A stretch of 64,000 nt of DNA from JABFXX01 sp964419605 (GCA_964419605.1 CAYQQM010000007.1:1-64000), one strand, 5' to 3'. Positions 35,532 through 45,058 are shown, counted from the first letter of the stretch. Numbers and translations: made by a program. Notes: generated by a model not told the origin, from the sequence alone.

Positions 35532-35863
35532 GATGGTCCTAGCGGCTCCTTGGAGACGCCCGGCCTTCGAGCCGATCAGCAGGGCGGTGCGCGGTCTTAT
35601 GGCCACGCTCGCCCTCATCGAGAACGTACTACCAGTGTATCACCAGATCGCCGGCGTTGCGCGGATGTGGCTCGATGAATGCTGCCGCGGCAATCCCGCC
35701 GCGCGGCAATCTCACCGGAGGCGGTCGTTCCCGAGCCCCAGCCCACTGATAGTCTATGGCTATCGATTTAGTAAAAACAATGTATTGGACCAATCAGGCC
35801 CGCCTGGGCACACTGCAAGACACCAGCGGGATTCACCGCCATTGCCCTGAACAGGAACAGATC
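35532..35863. other. katG upstream region
   Basis: About 330 bases without a gene. It holds the OxyR-like site at 35749-35785 and the katG ribosome site (AGGAA, 35853-35857); nothing else is supported. Confidence 0.5.
35749..35785 (+). promoter_or_regulatory. OxyR-like binding site upstream of katG
   Basis: ATAGTCTATGGCTAT is a perfect ATAG-N7-CTAT unit (35749-35763); after another seven bases GTAA, N7 and GTAT form a weaker second unit. OxyR sites are ATAG-N7-CTAT-N7-ATAG-N7-CTAT. The site is about 80-115 bases before the katG ATG, as expected for peroxide induction. Confidence 0.5.
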
Positions 35864-38050
35864 ATGAGCAAACCAAGTCCTACCCAGTCCCATCCACAAG
35901 CTCGTACCGGCAAGTGCCCGTTCACGCACGGCGGTCACACAACGTCTAGCGGCTCGAATACGCACTGGTGGCCCAAGGCGTTGAACCTCGACATTCTCCA
36001 CCAGCACGACACCAAGACCAATCCACACGGCTCCGGTTTCAACTACCGCGAGGAGCTGAAGAAACTCGATGTCGCGGCACTCAAGAGCGATCTGCACGCT
36101 CTGATGACCGACAGCCAATCGTGGTGGCCCGCCGATTGGGAACACTACGGCGGGTTATTCGTCCGCATGGCGTGGCACGCGGCGGGGACCTATCGCGTCG
36201 CAGATGGGCGCGGTGGCGGTGGTACCGGCGATCAGCGATTTGCTCCCATCAACTCCTGGCCAGATAACGCCAACCTCGACAAGGCACGTCGATTGCTTTG
36301 GCCGATCAAGAAGAAGTACGGCCGTCGTCTCAGCTGGGCTGACCTCATCATCTTGGCGGGAACCGTCGCGTACGAGTCGATGGGGCTTAAGACGTTTGGG
36401 TTCGGGTTCGGACGTGAGGACATCTGGCACCCGCAGAAGGATGTAAATTGGGGCCCTGAGAGCGAGTGGTTGGCTTCAGCGCGTCACCAAGGCACCGACC
36501 GCGAAACGCTCGAACGTCCGCTCGGCGCGGTGCAGATGGGCCTCATCTACGTCAACCCGGAAGGCGTGGGTGGTAAGCCTGATCCTTTGCGTACTGCGCA
36601 GGATGTGCGGCTCACGTTTTCGCGCATGGCGATGAACGACGAAGAAACGGTTGCGCTAACTGCGGGTGGCCATACTGTCGGAAAAGCACACGGCAACGGC
36701 AATGCCGCTGCGCTTGGTCCAAGTCCAGAGGGAGGTGACCTCGCGGAGCAGGGATTGGGATGGAAAAACCCAAACGGCAGAGGCGTAGGGCGTGATGCGG
36801 TCACGAGCGGTCTGGAAGGCGCGTGGACCACGCATCCAACGCGCTGGGACAACGGCTACTTCAAGATGTTGCTGGAACACGAATGGGAACTGAAGAAGAG
36901 CCCCGCCGGCGCATGGCAGTGGCAACCGGTGACCATCAAGGAGGAGGATATGCCCGTTGATCCGGAGGATCCGACGCGGCGGCTCACTCCGATCATGACC
37001 GACGCGGATATGGCAATGATCAAGGATCCTGAGTACCGAAAAATTTCAGAGCGATTCTACCGCGACCAAACCTACTTCTCGGAGGTGTTCGCGCGCGCTT
37101 GGTTCAAACTCACGCATCGCGACATGGGGCCGAAGGCGCGCTACTTCGGCCCAGATGTACCGACGGAAGATCTGCTATGGCAGGACCCGATTCCGCTCGG
37201 CGAAGTGAACTACGATGTCGGCGACGTTCGAGCGCGCATAGCCAAGAGTGGGCTGTCGATTCGCGACATGGTGTGCACCGCTTGGGATAGCGCGCGAACG
37301 TACCGGGGCTCGGACAAGCGGGGCGGGGCGAATGGGGCGCGAATCCGACTTCATCCCCAAAGGCAGTGGGTGGGCAATGAGCCGGCGCAATTGGCGCGCG
37401 TGCTCGCGGTACTCGAGGTGATCGCACGCGATACCGGTGCAAGCGTCGCAGATGTGATCGTTCTTGCGGGCTGCGTTGGCATCGAGCAGGCAGCGCGAGC
37501 CGTTGGCGTCGATGTCAGCGTGCCGTTCGCACCGGGACGTGGCGATGCGACCCAAGCGACGACAGATGCCGAGTCGTTTGCGGTGCTGGAGCCGATTCAC
37601 GATGGGTTCCGCAACTGGCTAAAGAGTGACTGCGCTGTGAGCGCTGAGGAACTGCTCATCGACCGCGCGCAGCTGATGGGGCTTAGCGCTCCGGAGATGA
37701 CTGTGCTGATCGGGGGGATGCGGGTTTTGGGGACCAACCACAGCGACGCCAAGCACGGTGTGTTCACCGATCGCGTCGGCGCTCTCAGCAATGATTTCTT
37801 CGTCAACCTTACCGACATGCGGTACAGCTGGGTGGCCGCAGCCAACGGCACCTATGAGCTTCGCGATCGCGTGACCGGAGCGGTGAAATGGACCGCGACG
37901 CGGGTCGACCTGGTGTTTGGCTCGAACTCGATTCTACGAGCCTACGCAGAATTCTACGCGCAGGACGACAACCGCGACACGTTTGTTCGCGATTTCGTCG
38001 CCGCATGGACAAAAGTGATGAACGCTGACCGATTTGACCTGCGGGTGTAG
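35864..38050 (+). CDS. katG: catalase-peroxidase KatG
   Basis: A 728-aa bifunctional haem enzyme that removes hydrogen peroxide. The distal pocket is Arg101, Trp104 and His105 (RMAWHAAGTYR), the proximal ligand is His270 (AGGHTVGKAHG), and the Trp-Tyr-Met crosslink partners are Trp104, Tyr229 and Met255, so catalase function should be intact. The duplicated C-terminal domain is full length. The frame is open to 35756, but ATG 35864 follows an AGGAA ribosome site and gives the family's usual N-terminus. Confidence 0.95.
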   Translation: MSKPSPTQSHPQARTGKCPFTHGGHTTSSGSNTHWWPKALNLDILHQHDTKTNPHGSGFNYREELKKLDVAALKSDLHALMTDSQSWWPADWEHYGGLFVRMAWHAAGTYRVADGRGGGGTGDQRFAPINSWPDNANLDKARRLLWPIKKKYGRRLSWADLIILAGTVAYESMGLKTFGFGFGREDIWHPQKDVNWGPESEWLASARHQGTDRETLERPLGAVQMGLIYVNPEGVGGKPDPLRTAQDVRLTFSRMAMNDEETVALTAGGHTVGKAHGNGNAAALGPSPEGGDLAEQGLGWKNPNGRGVGRDAVTSGLEGAWTTHPTRWDNGYFKMLLEHEWELKKSPAGAWQWQPVTIKEEDMPVDPEDPTRRLTPIMTDADMAMIKDPEYRKISERFYRDQTYFSEVFARAWFKLTHRDMGPKARYFGPDVPTEDLLWQDPIPLGEVNYDVGDVRARIAKSGLSIRDMVCTAWDSARTYRGSDKRGGANGARIRLHPQRQWVGNEPAQLARVLAVLEVIARDTGASVADVIVLAGCVGIEQAARAVGVDVSVPFAPGRGDATQATTDAESFAVLEPIHDGFRNWLKSDCAVSAEELLIDRAQLMGLSAPEMTVLIGGMRVLGTNHSDAKHGVFTDRVGALSNDFFVNLTDMRYSWVAAANGTYELRDRVTGAVKWTATRVDLVFGSNSILRAYAEFYAQDDNRDTFVRDFVAAWTKVMNADRFDLRV

Positions 38051-38147
38051 CTCCCGATGCGCCAAACCAGTTGCACATTGAGCGAGGTCCATATATCAAG
38101 CGTGCACCTCGGCGGATGAATTCGCAGTACCGGTTTTTCGCATGACA

Positions 38148-38312
38148 CTAGTACCTCATGTCAGTGGTTTTGGCAGGTTCCGTTCGCCGAGGCGCGCCGA
38201 GCGCGAGGCTTGCGGAGAAAGCGCTACTGGCGGTAACGCGTCGGAGCATAACGATGCGATCGGCGTGGATCGGCGGCCCGAACCGATCAAAACCACTGAC
38301 ATGAGGTACTAG
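38148..38312. mobile_element. 165-bp element with perfect 25-bp terminal inverted repeats (MITE-like)
   Basis: Bases 38148-38172 (starting CTAGTACCTCATGTCAGTGG) are exactly complementary to 38288-38312. The 115-base interior has no convincing gene. The outer four bases are CTAG on both sides, which could be a target-site duplication of the IS5 type. The right arm contains the nrfH ribosome site GAGGT. It could be a MITE or a large RNA hairpin. Confidence 0.7.
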
Positions 38313-38313
38313 G

Positions 38314-38835
38314 GTGGTCAAGATTGCGGCGTCCATCAGCATTGGAGTTGCGATGGGGTTGGGCCTGTTTGCGACGCACTACGGTGGTGGCGTGTCGTAC
38401 CTCAGCGCTGACCCCAAAGCATGCGTCAACTGCCACATCATGCAACCGCAATACGATGGATGGCAGAAAGCGAGCCACCACACGGTTGCCACCTGCGTCG
38501 ATTGTCATCTACCGCATGCGCTGTTGCCCAAGTACATCGCGAAAGCGGAAAACGGTTACCACCATTCCGTTGCGTTTACACGCCAGAATTTCGCTGAGCC
38601 GATCCAAATCAAGGGTGCCAATATCGAACGGCTGTACGACAACTGCATTCGCTGTCACGGACTGTTGGTTCACGCGCAAATCGCGAGTGGACTGCGGCCG
38701 GATGGTAGCGATCGCGGAGAAGCAGCTCGCTTTTGCATCCACTGCCATGCCTCCGTCGGTCATGGCGAAACCACCGGATTGGGTGGGGCAAGGCGAATTG
38801 GCGAGACCAGAAAAGCTGAGGCAAACAACGAATGA
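38314..38835 (+). CDS. nrfH: cytochrome c nitrite reductase small subunit NrfH
   Basis: A 173-aa tetrahaem membrane cytochrome of the NapC/NirT family that passes electrons from menaquinol to NrfA. One N-terminal membrane helix (about residues 4-24) is followed by four CxxCH sites at 37-41 (CVNCH), 61-65, 111-115 and 141-145. An in-frame TGA at 38302 forces the start to the GTG at 38314, six bases after GAGGT, both abutting the inverted repeat. Its TGA overlaps the nrfA ATG (ATGA). Confidence 0.92.
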   Translation: MVKIAASISIGVAMGLGLFATHYGGGVSYLSADPKACVNCHIMQPQYDGWQKASHHTVATCVDCHLPHALLPKYIAKAENGYHHSVAFTRQNFAEPIQIKGANIERLYDNCIRCHGLLVHAQIASGLRPDGSDRGEAARFCIHCHASVGHGETTGLGGARRIGETRKAEANNE

Positions 38836-40307
38836 CCGAGACATCGACCCCGCCCCGCAATCCTCAACCAGCCCCGCAACAGCCCCGGTCGAGCCGCCGG
38901 CTTTTCTATGTAGCGATCGCGGTTGCGTCGTCCCTTGCAACGATCGGCGTTGCGTACCTGGTAACCGACATTTTTCAGCACAAAATCGAAGCCACCAAAC
39001 CCTATGTCCGCGTCGTCGAGGTCGGGGAGAACGACACCGATCCGGCGGTATGGGGCCGGAACTGGCCCGCGCAGTACAGCAGCTACAAGCTCACCGCCGA
39101 GCGGACCAAGACCCGATTCGGCGGTCACGGCGGCAGCGAAGCGCTGCCCGAGGAGAAGATCGAGCGCGACAAATGGCTTGAGCGGATGTTTCGAGGCTAC
39201 GCGTTTTCGATCGACTATCGCGATCGCCGCGGCCACGCCTACATGCTCGAAGACCAAGAGGCGACCAAGCGGCTGAACAAACCTCAGACCGGCTCGTGTC
39301 TGCACTGCCACGCGTCAGTGCTTCCGCTCTATCGCCAACTGGGTGGAGGCGACGTGATGAAAGGATTCGAAGCCAGTTTCAAGCTGCCCTATGCGGAAGC
39401 TGACAAGATGCTTCACGATAGCGGTCACGCTCATCCCGTCAGTTGCGTCGACTGCCACGAGCCCAAAACCATGGCACTGCGGGTAACGCGTCCCGGGTTC
39501 TTACGCGGAATTGCTGCACTTGCGGCAGGGCCGGCGGAGGTTCATTCGGCACTACCTTCGATCAAGCGCTGGCGCGAAGGCTCGCGACAGAAACCGTACG
39601 ATCCCAATGTGGAGGCGTCGCGCGGCGAGATGCGGTCGTTTGTTTGCGGTCAATGCCACGTCGAATACTATTGTTCGTCCAAAATGCCTTTGACCTTCCC
39701 GTGGGGCAATGGCCTAAAAGTGGAGGAAGTCGAATCGTATTGGGACGGGCTCAAGTTTCCCGATGGGGCCGTTTTTTTCGACTACGCCCACGCAGAGACG
39801 GGGGCTCAGGTCCTAAAGGCGCAGCACCCCGAATTCGAGTTGTGGAGCCAGGGCATTCACGCTCGCAGTGGAGTGTCGTGCGCGGACTGCCACATGCCGT
39901 ACATGCGGGATGGCGCTACCAAAGTGAGCGACCACTGGGTGCGCAGTCCGCTACTCAACATCAATCGCGCATGTCAGACCTGCCATCGCGCTTCCGAAGC
40001 CGAGATGAAGGCGCGCGTCGACGTAATTCAGCAGCGCAACTACGATCTGTTGCAGCGCGGTGGCGCTGCCATTGTCGAGCTCATCGATGCCATTGTCGCT
40101 GCGAAGGGCCGCGGCGCGACATCGGAGCAGTTGGCTCCCGCGTTGGCTTTACAGCGCAAAGCCCAGTGGCGACTGGATTTCATCGCCGCGGAAAACAGCA
40201 TGGGATATCACGCACCTCAAGAAGCAGCCCGAGTCCTCGGCGAAGCCATCGACTACGCAAGGCAGGGAAAAATCAGCGTGCTTGAAATCACTCCGGCGCA
40301 GCAGTAG
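38832..40307 (+). CDS. nrfA: ammonia-forming cytochrome c nitrite reductase NrfA
   Basis: A 491-aa pentahaem reductase converting nitrite to ammonium with six electrons. Haem motifs are at 156-160 (CLHCH), 205-209, 272-276, 350-354 and 381-385. The first, active-site motif is CxxCH and not the CxxCK of the E. coli enzyme; CxxCH versions are known in other lineages. An N-terminal membrane segment (about 23-44) remains, so it may be an uncleaved anchor. Start overlaps nrfH. Confidence 0.93.
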   Translation: MTETSTPPRNPQPAPQQPRSSRRLFYVAIAVASSLATIGVAYLVTDIFQHKIEATKPYVRVVEVGENDTDPAVWGRNWPAQYSSYKLTAERTKTRFGGHGGSEALPEEKIERDKWLERMFRGYAFSIDYRDRRGHAYMLEDQEATKRLNKPQTGSCLHCHASVLPLYRQLGGGDVMKGFEASFKLPYAEADKMLHDSGHAHPVSCVDCHEPKTMALRVTRPGFLRGIAALAAGPAEVHSALPSIKRWREGSRQKPYDPNVEASRGEMRSFVCGQCHVEYYCSSKMPLTFPWGNGLKVEEVESYWDGLKFPDGAVFFDYAHAETGAQVLKAQHPEFELWSQGIHARSGVSCADCHMPYMRDGATKVSDHWVRSPLLNINRACQTCHRASEAEMKARVDVIQQRNYDLLQRGGAAIVELIDAIVAAKGRGATSEQLAPALALQRKAQWRLDFIAAENSMGYHAPQEAARVLGEAIDYARQGKISVLEITPAQQ

Positions 40308-40311
40308 TCCG

Positions 40312-42636
40312 TTAGTACTTCAAAGCCGCAGATAGATAGGCGCGAACCCCTTCGTACGGATTGGGGAGGTATTCCAGGTGAGGCTCGTAGTCGGTTAACA
40401 CGTCGGGCTGATAGGAATGCGCAAACAGGGCATTGTACACGCTCGCTCGTATCGCCAATTTCGACGTCGGCATGTATTGGATGCCAGCTGAAAGCTCTGC
40501 GATCGGCGGCAATCGATCGACCACGAGGTCGGTAGCGAGCGTGGTGGCGGTTCCCATGGGCTGACCATTGGCGTCGTAGGCAATGCCTCGGTACTCGACG
40601 AGCCTATTGGGATCTTCGGCAGCCCCGGTGACCCTCAGGTTGGTCGTTAGGGTTAACTTCTTGGGCCACAGACTCCACACCGTGGCCAGGTGAAACCAAT
40701 GCTCGGGCAGCGCTAGCAGTGTGCCCTCGTCCGTTCCCTCACCGCGCAGCCACGTGTAGCCGAGCTCGATGCGATGGCCGCCTTGTAAGTAGAGCTTGCC
40801 GAGGAACTCGGCGGATGCAAGGCCGCGGTTACCGGTGTTGCCGTATTTGCCGTTCGACACCTGGATGAGGTTCGTGAGCCGGGTGTAGCTGGCGTCGAAG
40901 CGAAACGAAAGTTCGCGGATGCGCCGCTCCCCCTTGAAGATTCGCGCGTTGATCTCCGCTTGGCCGGCTTGGGACCGCTCGACTTCTAGGTCGGGGTTTC
41001 CACCGAGCTGAGTCGCTTCACCGTTGGCCTGGGTGCTGTTGAACGGAGTCGGCTGAAAACCTTCCGTGTAATTCAGCTTTAGGTGCCAATTGGGAACAAA
41101 CGTCCAGACGATAGCGGCTGCAAATGACGGGTTGGCCTTGTAGCCTATCGACCCGAGGGCGCGCGGCGCGACCGACACACGGGCCCCTGCGTCAAGAATC
41201 AGCTTGGAATTCGGCCGATACTGAGGATTGGCGTACACGCCAATGACGCTTCGACTCGCCGGAAACGCCGACGTGAGAGGGCATCGCGGGAGCGGAACCA
41301 GCATTCCGCCTTCGTACACGCGCGGACATAGAACGGAGAGCCGGCTTACGTCGGCCGGACCCTCGAAGTCGGTTCCGGTGCCTTCACCCTGACGCGACCT
41401 ACCGGTGCTGATCGGCTTCCATTCGTGAAGCGCCTCGGCTCCGTACAACACCCGGAATTGCCGAGCTAGCTCGATATCACCATCGAACGTTGCTCCCACG
41501 CGATAACTCAAGAAATTGAGCGAGGGCGCGAGGCCGCCCGGCAACAGCATGGAGGGCGCCAGAAACGTCAACGGCCGGAAATTGCGAATAAACTCTTGGG
41601 CGTAGACTTGGGCGGTCAGCCCGGCCTTTTCGCGCGCGAACCGCGTGCGGTACTCAACGACTCCATAGCGATCGTAGTGATCCAAGCGACTCTTCGAAGC
41701 GCTGCCCAGCGGATCGGCAGGATCGACCAGATCTCTCACTGGTTGCCCGGACAGACCCAGCGGCCGATACATCTCGCCAAATGGCACCCACCATCGCAGC
41801 TGCAGCTTGTCGTAGCTGAGCTTGCCATCGAAGGTGACCATTAGCGAGCGCTTCGGATCCGAGGTCGTCAATGGACCATAGATGTTCGGGGAATTCGGCT
41901 GAGGCAGCGGTGCGCTCAGGAACAGCAGCGGCATGTCAAGGCCGGGGCCCTTGTAACTCTCGACGTTGCCATGTGCGAATAGCTTGAGTTTGGTGCCCGC
42001 GATTTGGGAGGCGCCCGCCATCACGTATGCACCTGCAGTGCGGCGGTCGCCGACTCCGTCGCCTAGCAATACGCCCGCCTCAACGCCCTCAACGTCTTCA
42101 GCATCTTTGGTGATGACGTTCATGATACCGAGCAGCGAGTTCGATCCCCAAAGCACACTGCCCGGGCCAGTAATGACTTCGACGCGTTTGATCAGCTCGA
42201 TCGGTTGGGCGCGATGGATTGCAGGCAAGCTCAAAAACGAATCGAACAGCGAGATTCCGTCGCGTAAGAACTGCGCCACGATTTGGCCGCGCCCGAGCAC
42301 CGATTGGATGTTGGAGTGGTAGAAGCCGATCCGGCTCCAGCCGGGAACCGTTTCGATGATCTGCTGAAAGTCGTGGAACTGACGGTCGGCGATCTCATCG
42401 GCTGTGATGACGGTAACGATCGCCGGGGCCTCTTGCACCGTGGTCAACCCTTTTGCAGCCGACCGAACAATGTTCGCAAGGTCGAGAGCATCGTCGACCG
42501 GCTTGCCAGAGCTGGGTTCCACCGAGTCGAACATTACGTCTGGAACCGCGATGTCCGATACTTCGGGGCCCTGCGCGGATGCGACGTCCCCCATTGCGAG
42601 GGCCAGAATCAATACGCCAACCGAATACTGCTTCAT
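40312..42636 (-). CDS. TonB-dependent outer-membrane receptor
   Basis: A 774-aa receptor: cleavable signal peptide (to about ASAQG), plug domain (IVTVITADEIADRQFHDFQQ, then IKRVEVITGPGSVLWGSNSLLG) and a 22-strand beta-barrel ending in the aromatic-type C-terminus LSAALKY. It imports a large or scarce ligand such as a metal chelate, haem or cobalamin; the sequence does not tell which. It converges on nrfA with four bases between stops and diverges from the truncated haemoglobin gene, so haem or iron uptake is an attractive guess. Confidence 0.9.
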   Translation of the reverse strand: MKQYSVGVLILALAMGDVASAQGPEVSDIAVPDVMFDSVEPSSGKPVDDALDLANIVRSAAKGLTTVQEAPAIVTVITADEIADRQFHDFQQIIETVPGWSRIGFYHSNIQSVLGRGQIVAQFLRDGISLFDSFLSLPAIHRAQPIELIKRVEVITGPGSVLWGSNSLLGIMNVITKDAEDVEGVEAGVLLGDGVGDRRTAGAYVMAGASQIAGTKLKLFAHGNVESYKGPGLDMPLLFLSAPLPQPNSPNIYGPLTTSDPKRSLMVTFDGKLSYDKLQLRWWVPFGEMYRPLGLSGQPVRDLVDPADPLGSASKSRLDHYDRYGVVEYRTRFAREKAGLTAQVYAQEFIRNFRPLTFLAPSMLLPGGLAPSLNFLSYRVGATFDGDIELARQFRVLYGAEALHEWKPISTGRSRQGEGTGTDFEGPADVSRLSVLCPRVYEGGMLVPLPRCPLTSAFPASRSVIGVYANPQYRPNSKLILDAGARVSVAPRALGSIGYKANPSFAAAIVWTFVPNWHLKLNYTEGFQPTPFNSTQANGEATQLGGNPDLEVERSQAGQAEINARIFKGERRIRELSFRFDASYTRLTNLIQVSNGKYGNTGNRGLASAEFLGKLYLQGGHRIELGYTWLRGEGTDEGTLLALPEHWFHLATVWSLWPKKLTLTTNLRVTGAAEDPNRLVEYRGIAYDANGQPMGTATTLATDLVVDRLPPIAELSAGIQYMPTSKLAIRASVYNALFAHSYQPDVLTDYEPHLEYLPNPYEGVRAYLSAALKY

Positions 42637-42795
42637 GGCTGTACGCGCCGCCTGAGAGTAATAGACGCGAGCGAAGGGAACGTCGCACTATCCGTGACGG
42701 TTCACAAGGCGTAGGAACATTCTCTCCGCGCGACTCCTCACTCCGGATGGCGTTCGGCTTGCGCATGCGGCGACAACGTCGAATGCTACCTGTGG

Positions 42796-43266
42796 ATGCC
42801 GCACTCGACGACCAGCGCCCCGCTGTTTGCACGGATCGGATCGGAAAAACTCCGAGCCGTGGTAACCGAGTTCTACGCACGGGTATTTCCCGACGTGATG
42901 ATCGGGTTTCTGTTTCAGGGCAAAGATAGGGCCCGTCTGATTGAGAAGGAGTATGAGTTCACCGCTGGCCTGCTCGGGGCCGACGTGAAATACACCGGTC
43001 GACCGATGCGGACAGCGCACGCGCAATCGCCAATTTTGGGCGGACATTTCGAGCGGCGCTTGCAGATTCTCCGCGAGACCCTCCGCGACCTTGAGGTCGA
43101 TCCGGCAGTCGCGCAAGCGTGGGTGGAGCATACGCTGTTGCTGCGGTCGCAGATCACGCGCGATCAGGGGTCGGAGTGCAAGGACACAACGGTGACTGCG
43201 CCGAAACTTGCCATCGCGGATCCTGGGCCCAGTCCCGATGCCAGAATCAAACTCGGTCGGAGATAA
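42796..43266 (+). CDS. truncated haemoglobin
   Basis: A 156-aa 2-on-2 globin. FYARVFPDVMIGFLFQGKDR forms the B-to-E helices and GGHFERRLQIL carries the proximal F-helix histidine; a C-terminal tail of about 30 residues is probably disordered. Such globins bind oxygen or NO and often detoxify NO. It lies 16 bases upstream of hemN and close to nrfHA, which suits a role in nitrosative stress during nitrite reduction. Confidence 0.85.
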   Translation: MPHSTTSAPLFARIGSEKLRAVVTEFYARVFPDVMIGFLFQGKDRARLIEKEYEFTAGLLGADVKYTGRPMRTAHAQSPILGGHFERRLQILRETLRDLEVDPAVAQAWVEHTLLLRSQITRDQGSECKDTTVTAPKLAIADPGPSPDARIKLGRR

Positions 43267-43282
43267 AGTAAAGGGATTGCCG

Positions 43283-44638
43283 ATGACGTTGAGCCAACTG
43301 CTAGCGAAATACGATGTTCCTGGACCCCGCTATACCGGCTATCCAACGGTCCCGTATTGGACTTCTTCGCCAACGTCTCAACAATGGCTCAGCCATTTGG
43401 CTGACGCGATGGATCGAAGTAGGGCTGCGAGCACTGGAGCTTCGCTCTACATCCACGTCCCGTTTTGTCGCAGTATGTGTCACTACTGCGGTTGCAACAC
43501 GGTCATCACCCGCGAGCCTGGTGTGGTCGACCCGTATATCGACACCGTCGTTTCGGAGTGGTCGATGTACACCCGGCAACTGGGGAGAGTTCGCTTCGAC
43601 GAAGTCCACGTCGGCGGCGGAACTCCCACTCACCTTTCGGCAACGCAACTCCACCGACTCTTGGACGTCGTATTGGGTAGTGCTGAGGTTCCGAGCGATG
43701 CGGCACTATCGATCGAAGTCGACCCCCGCGTCACAACGCGCGAACAGCTCGAGGTACTCGCTCGGCTGGGATTCCGCCGCATTTCGTTGGGCATCCAAGA
43801 TTTTGACCCGCTGGTTCAAGCTTCTGTGAACCGCCACCAAACGGTAGACGAGGTGCGCACGGTTACCGAAACAGCGCGATCGCTAGGATTCACTAGCGTG
43901 AACTATGATCTGATCTACGGGCTGCCCAAGCAAACGCCGGAGGCAATTGTTCGGACGATGCAGGCCGTGACGTCGCTGCGTCCCGATCGCATCGCCTTTT
44001 ACGGGTACGCGCATGTTCCTTGGATCAAAACCGTGATGCGTAAGTTTCAAGATTCCGATGTGCCTTCCGGGGAGGCCAAACGCGAACTTTACGAGGTGGG
44101 GCGTCGAGCGCTAAGCGACGCGGGATACCACGAGATTGGTCTCGATCATTTCGGCCTGGAAGGCGATGGCTTGTTCGCGGCGGCGAGCCGAGGCGAATTG
44201 CACCGCAACTTCATGGGCTACACCGAGAGGCGGACCATGCCGATTTTCCCCTTGGGAGTATCGGCGATTGGAGACACCTGGACCGCCTACGCTCAGAACG
44301 AAAAAACCGTCGAAGCGTGGCGGGCCAAGGTATCTGTCGGCGAGCTGCCGATCGCGAGGGGACACATTTTGGATCGCGAGGACCTGGCGCTTCGACAATG
44401 CATTCTCGATGTGATGACGCGGCTGGAAGTTGATTGGAGTCCGTACCAGGAACCGTTTCTATCGGAAGTTCCTGCCCGATTGAGCGAAATGCAATCTGAT
44501 GGACTAATAGAGCTGACGGAGTGCGGGTTGCGCGTTACGCCGCAAGGGCGCGCGTTCGTGAGAAACATCGGCATGGCGTTCGACGCGCGGTTGGCTCGTC
44601 ACGCACCGGACCACCAAGTGTTCAGCCGAACCATTTAG
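43283..44638 (+). CDS. hemN: oxygen-independent coproporphyrinogen III oxidase HemN
   Basis: A 451-aa radical SAM enzyme for anaerobic haem synthesis. The cluster site is PFCRSMCHYCGCNT (CxxxCxxC plus the extra Cys typical of true HemN), preceded by PRYTGYPTVPYW. The longer open frame is rejected because ATG 43283 follows an AAAGGG ribosome site and gives the usual N-terminus. Cotranscribed with the truncated globin; it would supply haem for the nearby cytochromes when oxygen is absent. Confidence 0.93.
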   Translation: MTLSQLLAKYDVPGPRYTGYPTVPYWTSSPTSQQWLSHLADAMDRSRAASTGASLYIHVPFCRSMCHYCGCNTVITREPGVVDPYIDTVVSEWSMYTRQLGRVRFDEVHVGGGTPTHLSATQLHRLLDVVLGSAEVPSDAALSIEVDPRVTTREQLEVLARLGFRRISLGIQDFDPLVQASVNRHQTVDEVRTVTETARSLGFTSVNYDLIYGLPKQTPEAIVRTMQAVTSLRPDRIAFYGYAHVPWIKTVMRKFQDSDVPSGEAKRELYEVGRRALSDAGYHEIGLDHFGLEGDGLFAAASRGELHRNFMGYTERRTMPIFPLGVSAIGDTWTAYAQNEKTVEAWRAKVSVGELPIARGHILDREDLALRQCILDVMTRLEVDWSPYQEPFLSEVPARLSEMQSDGLIELTECGLRVTPQGRAFVRNIGMAFDARLARHAPDHQVFSRTI

Positions 44639-44677
44639 ATCCGTTGCGCACTCCGGCTGGCGCGTCTCGAACCTGGC

Positions 44678-45058
44678 CTACCGAATCACTTCGAGTGCGA
44701 CGGGCACTACACCGTCGTCGATCATGCCGAGTTGGCGTGCGGCGGCCTCGGATACATCGATGATTCGGCGGCGTGGGCCGTAGGGACCGCGATCGTTGAT
44801 GCGCACCACCACGCTCTTGCCGTTGCGTTTGTTGGTTACGCGGACTCGCGTGCCGAACGCCAACGTTCGGTGCGCCGCGGTGAGTGCGCTCTTATCAAAT
44901 CGCTCGCCCGACGCTGTCTTCTGCGGCTCGCCGTACCACGACGCATAACCCGAATTTCCAGTCACGTAGCCCTGCCGTTGCGGCCCCCCACACGCAGCCA
45001 CCCAGGCAACGATGATCGCGATGGTTGCGCACGGGCCGACTCCAGACTTCATTCGCAT
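44678..45058 (-). CDS. rlpA: RlpA-like septal ring lytic transglycosylase, lipoprotein
   Basis: A 126-aa lipoprotein: signal peptide with lipobox Cys23 (WVAAC), then a double-psi beta-barrel (GYASWYGEPQKTASGERFDK, then VRINDRGPYGPRRRIIDVS) as in RlpA, which cleaves denuded peptidoglycan. No SPOR domain is present. ATG 45058 is chosen; the open frame beyond it runs through tandem repeats and is spurious. Confidence 0.85.
   Translation of the reverse strand: MRMKSGVGPCATIAIIVAWVAACGGPQRQGYVTGNSGYASWYGEPQKTASGERFDKSALTAAHRTLAFGTRVRVTNKRNGKSVVVRINDRGPYGPRRRIIDVSEAAARQLGMIDDGVVPVALEVIR

Noticed and set aside
35756..35863. N-terminal extension of KatG
   Set aside because: It would cover the OxyR-like site and gives an atypical N-terminus; ATG 35864 has a ribosome site and family-like sequence.
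39443..40285. Plus-strand open frame inside nrfA
   Set aside because: Alternate frame of nrfA, whose five haem motifs establish the true frame.
42690..42710. GTGA-N4-TCAC as an FNR or CRP site between the TonB receptor and globin genes
   Set aside because: Spacing fits neither CRP (N6 between these arms) nor FNR, so I do not call it.
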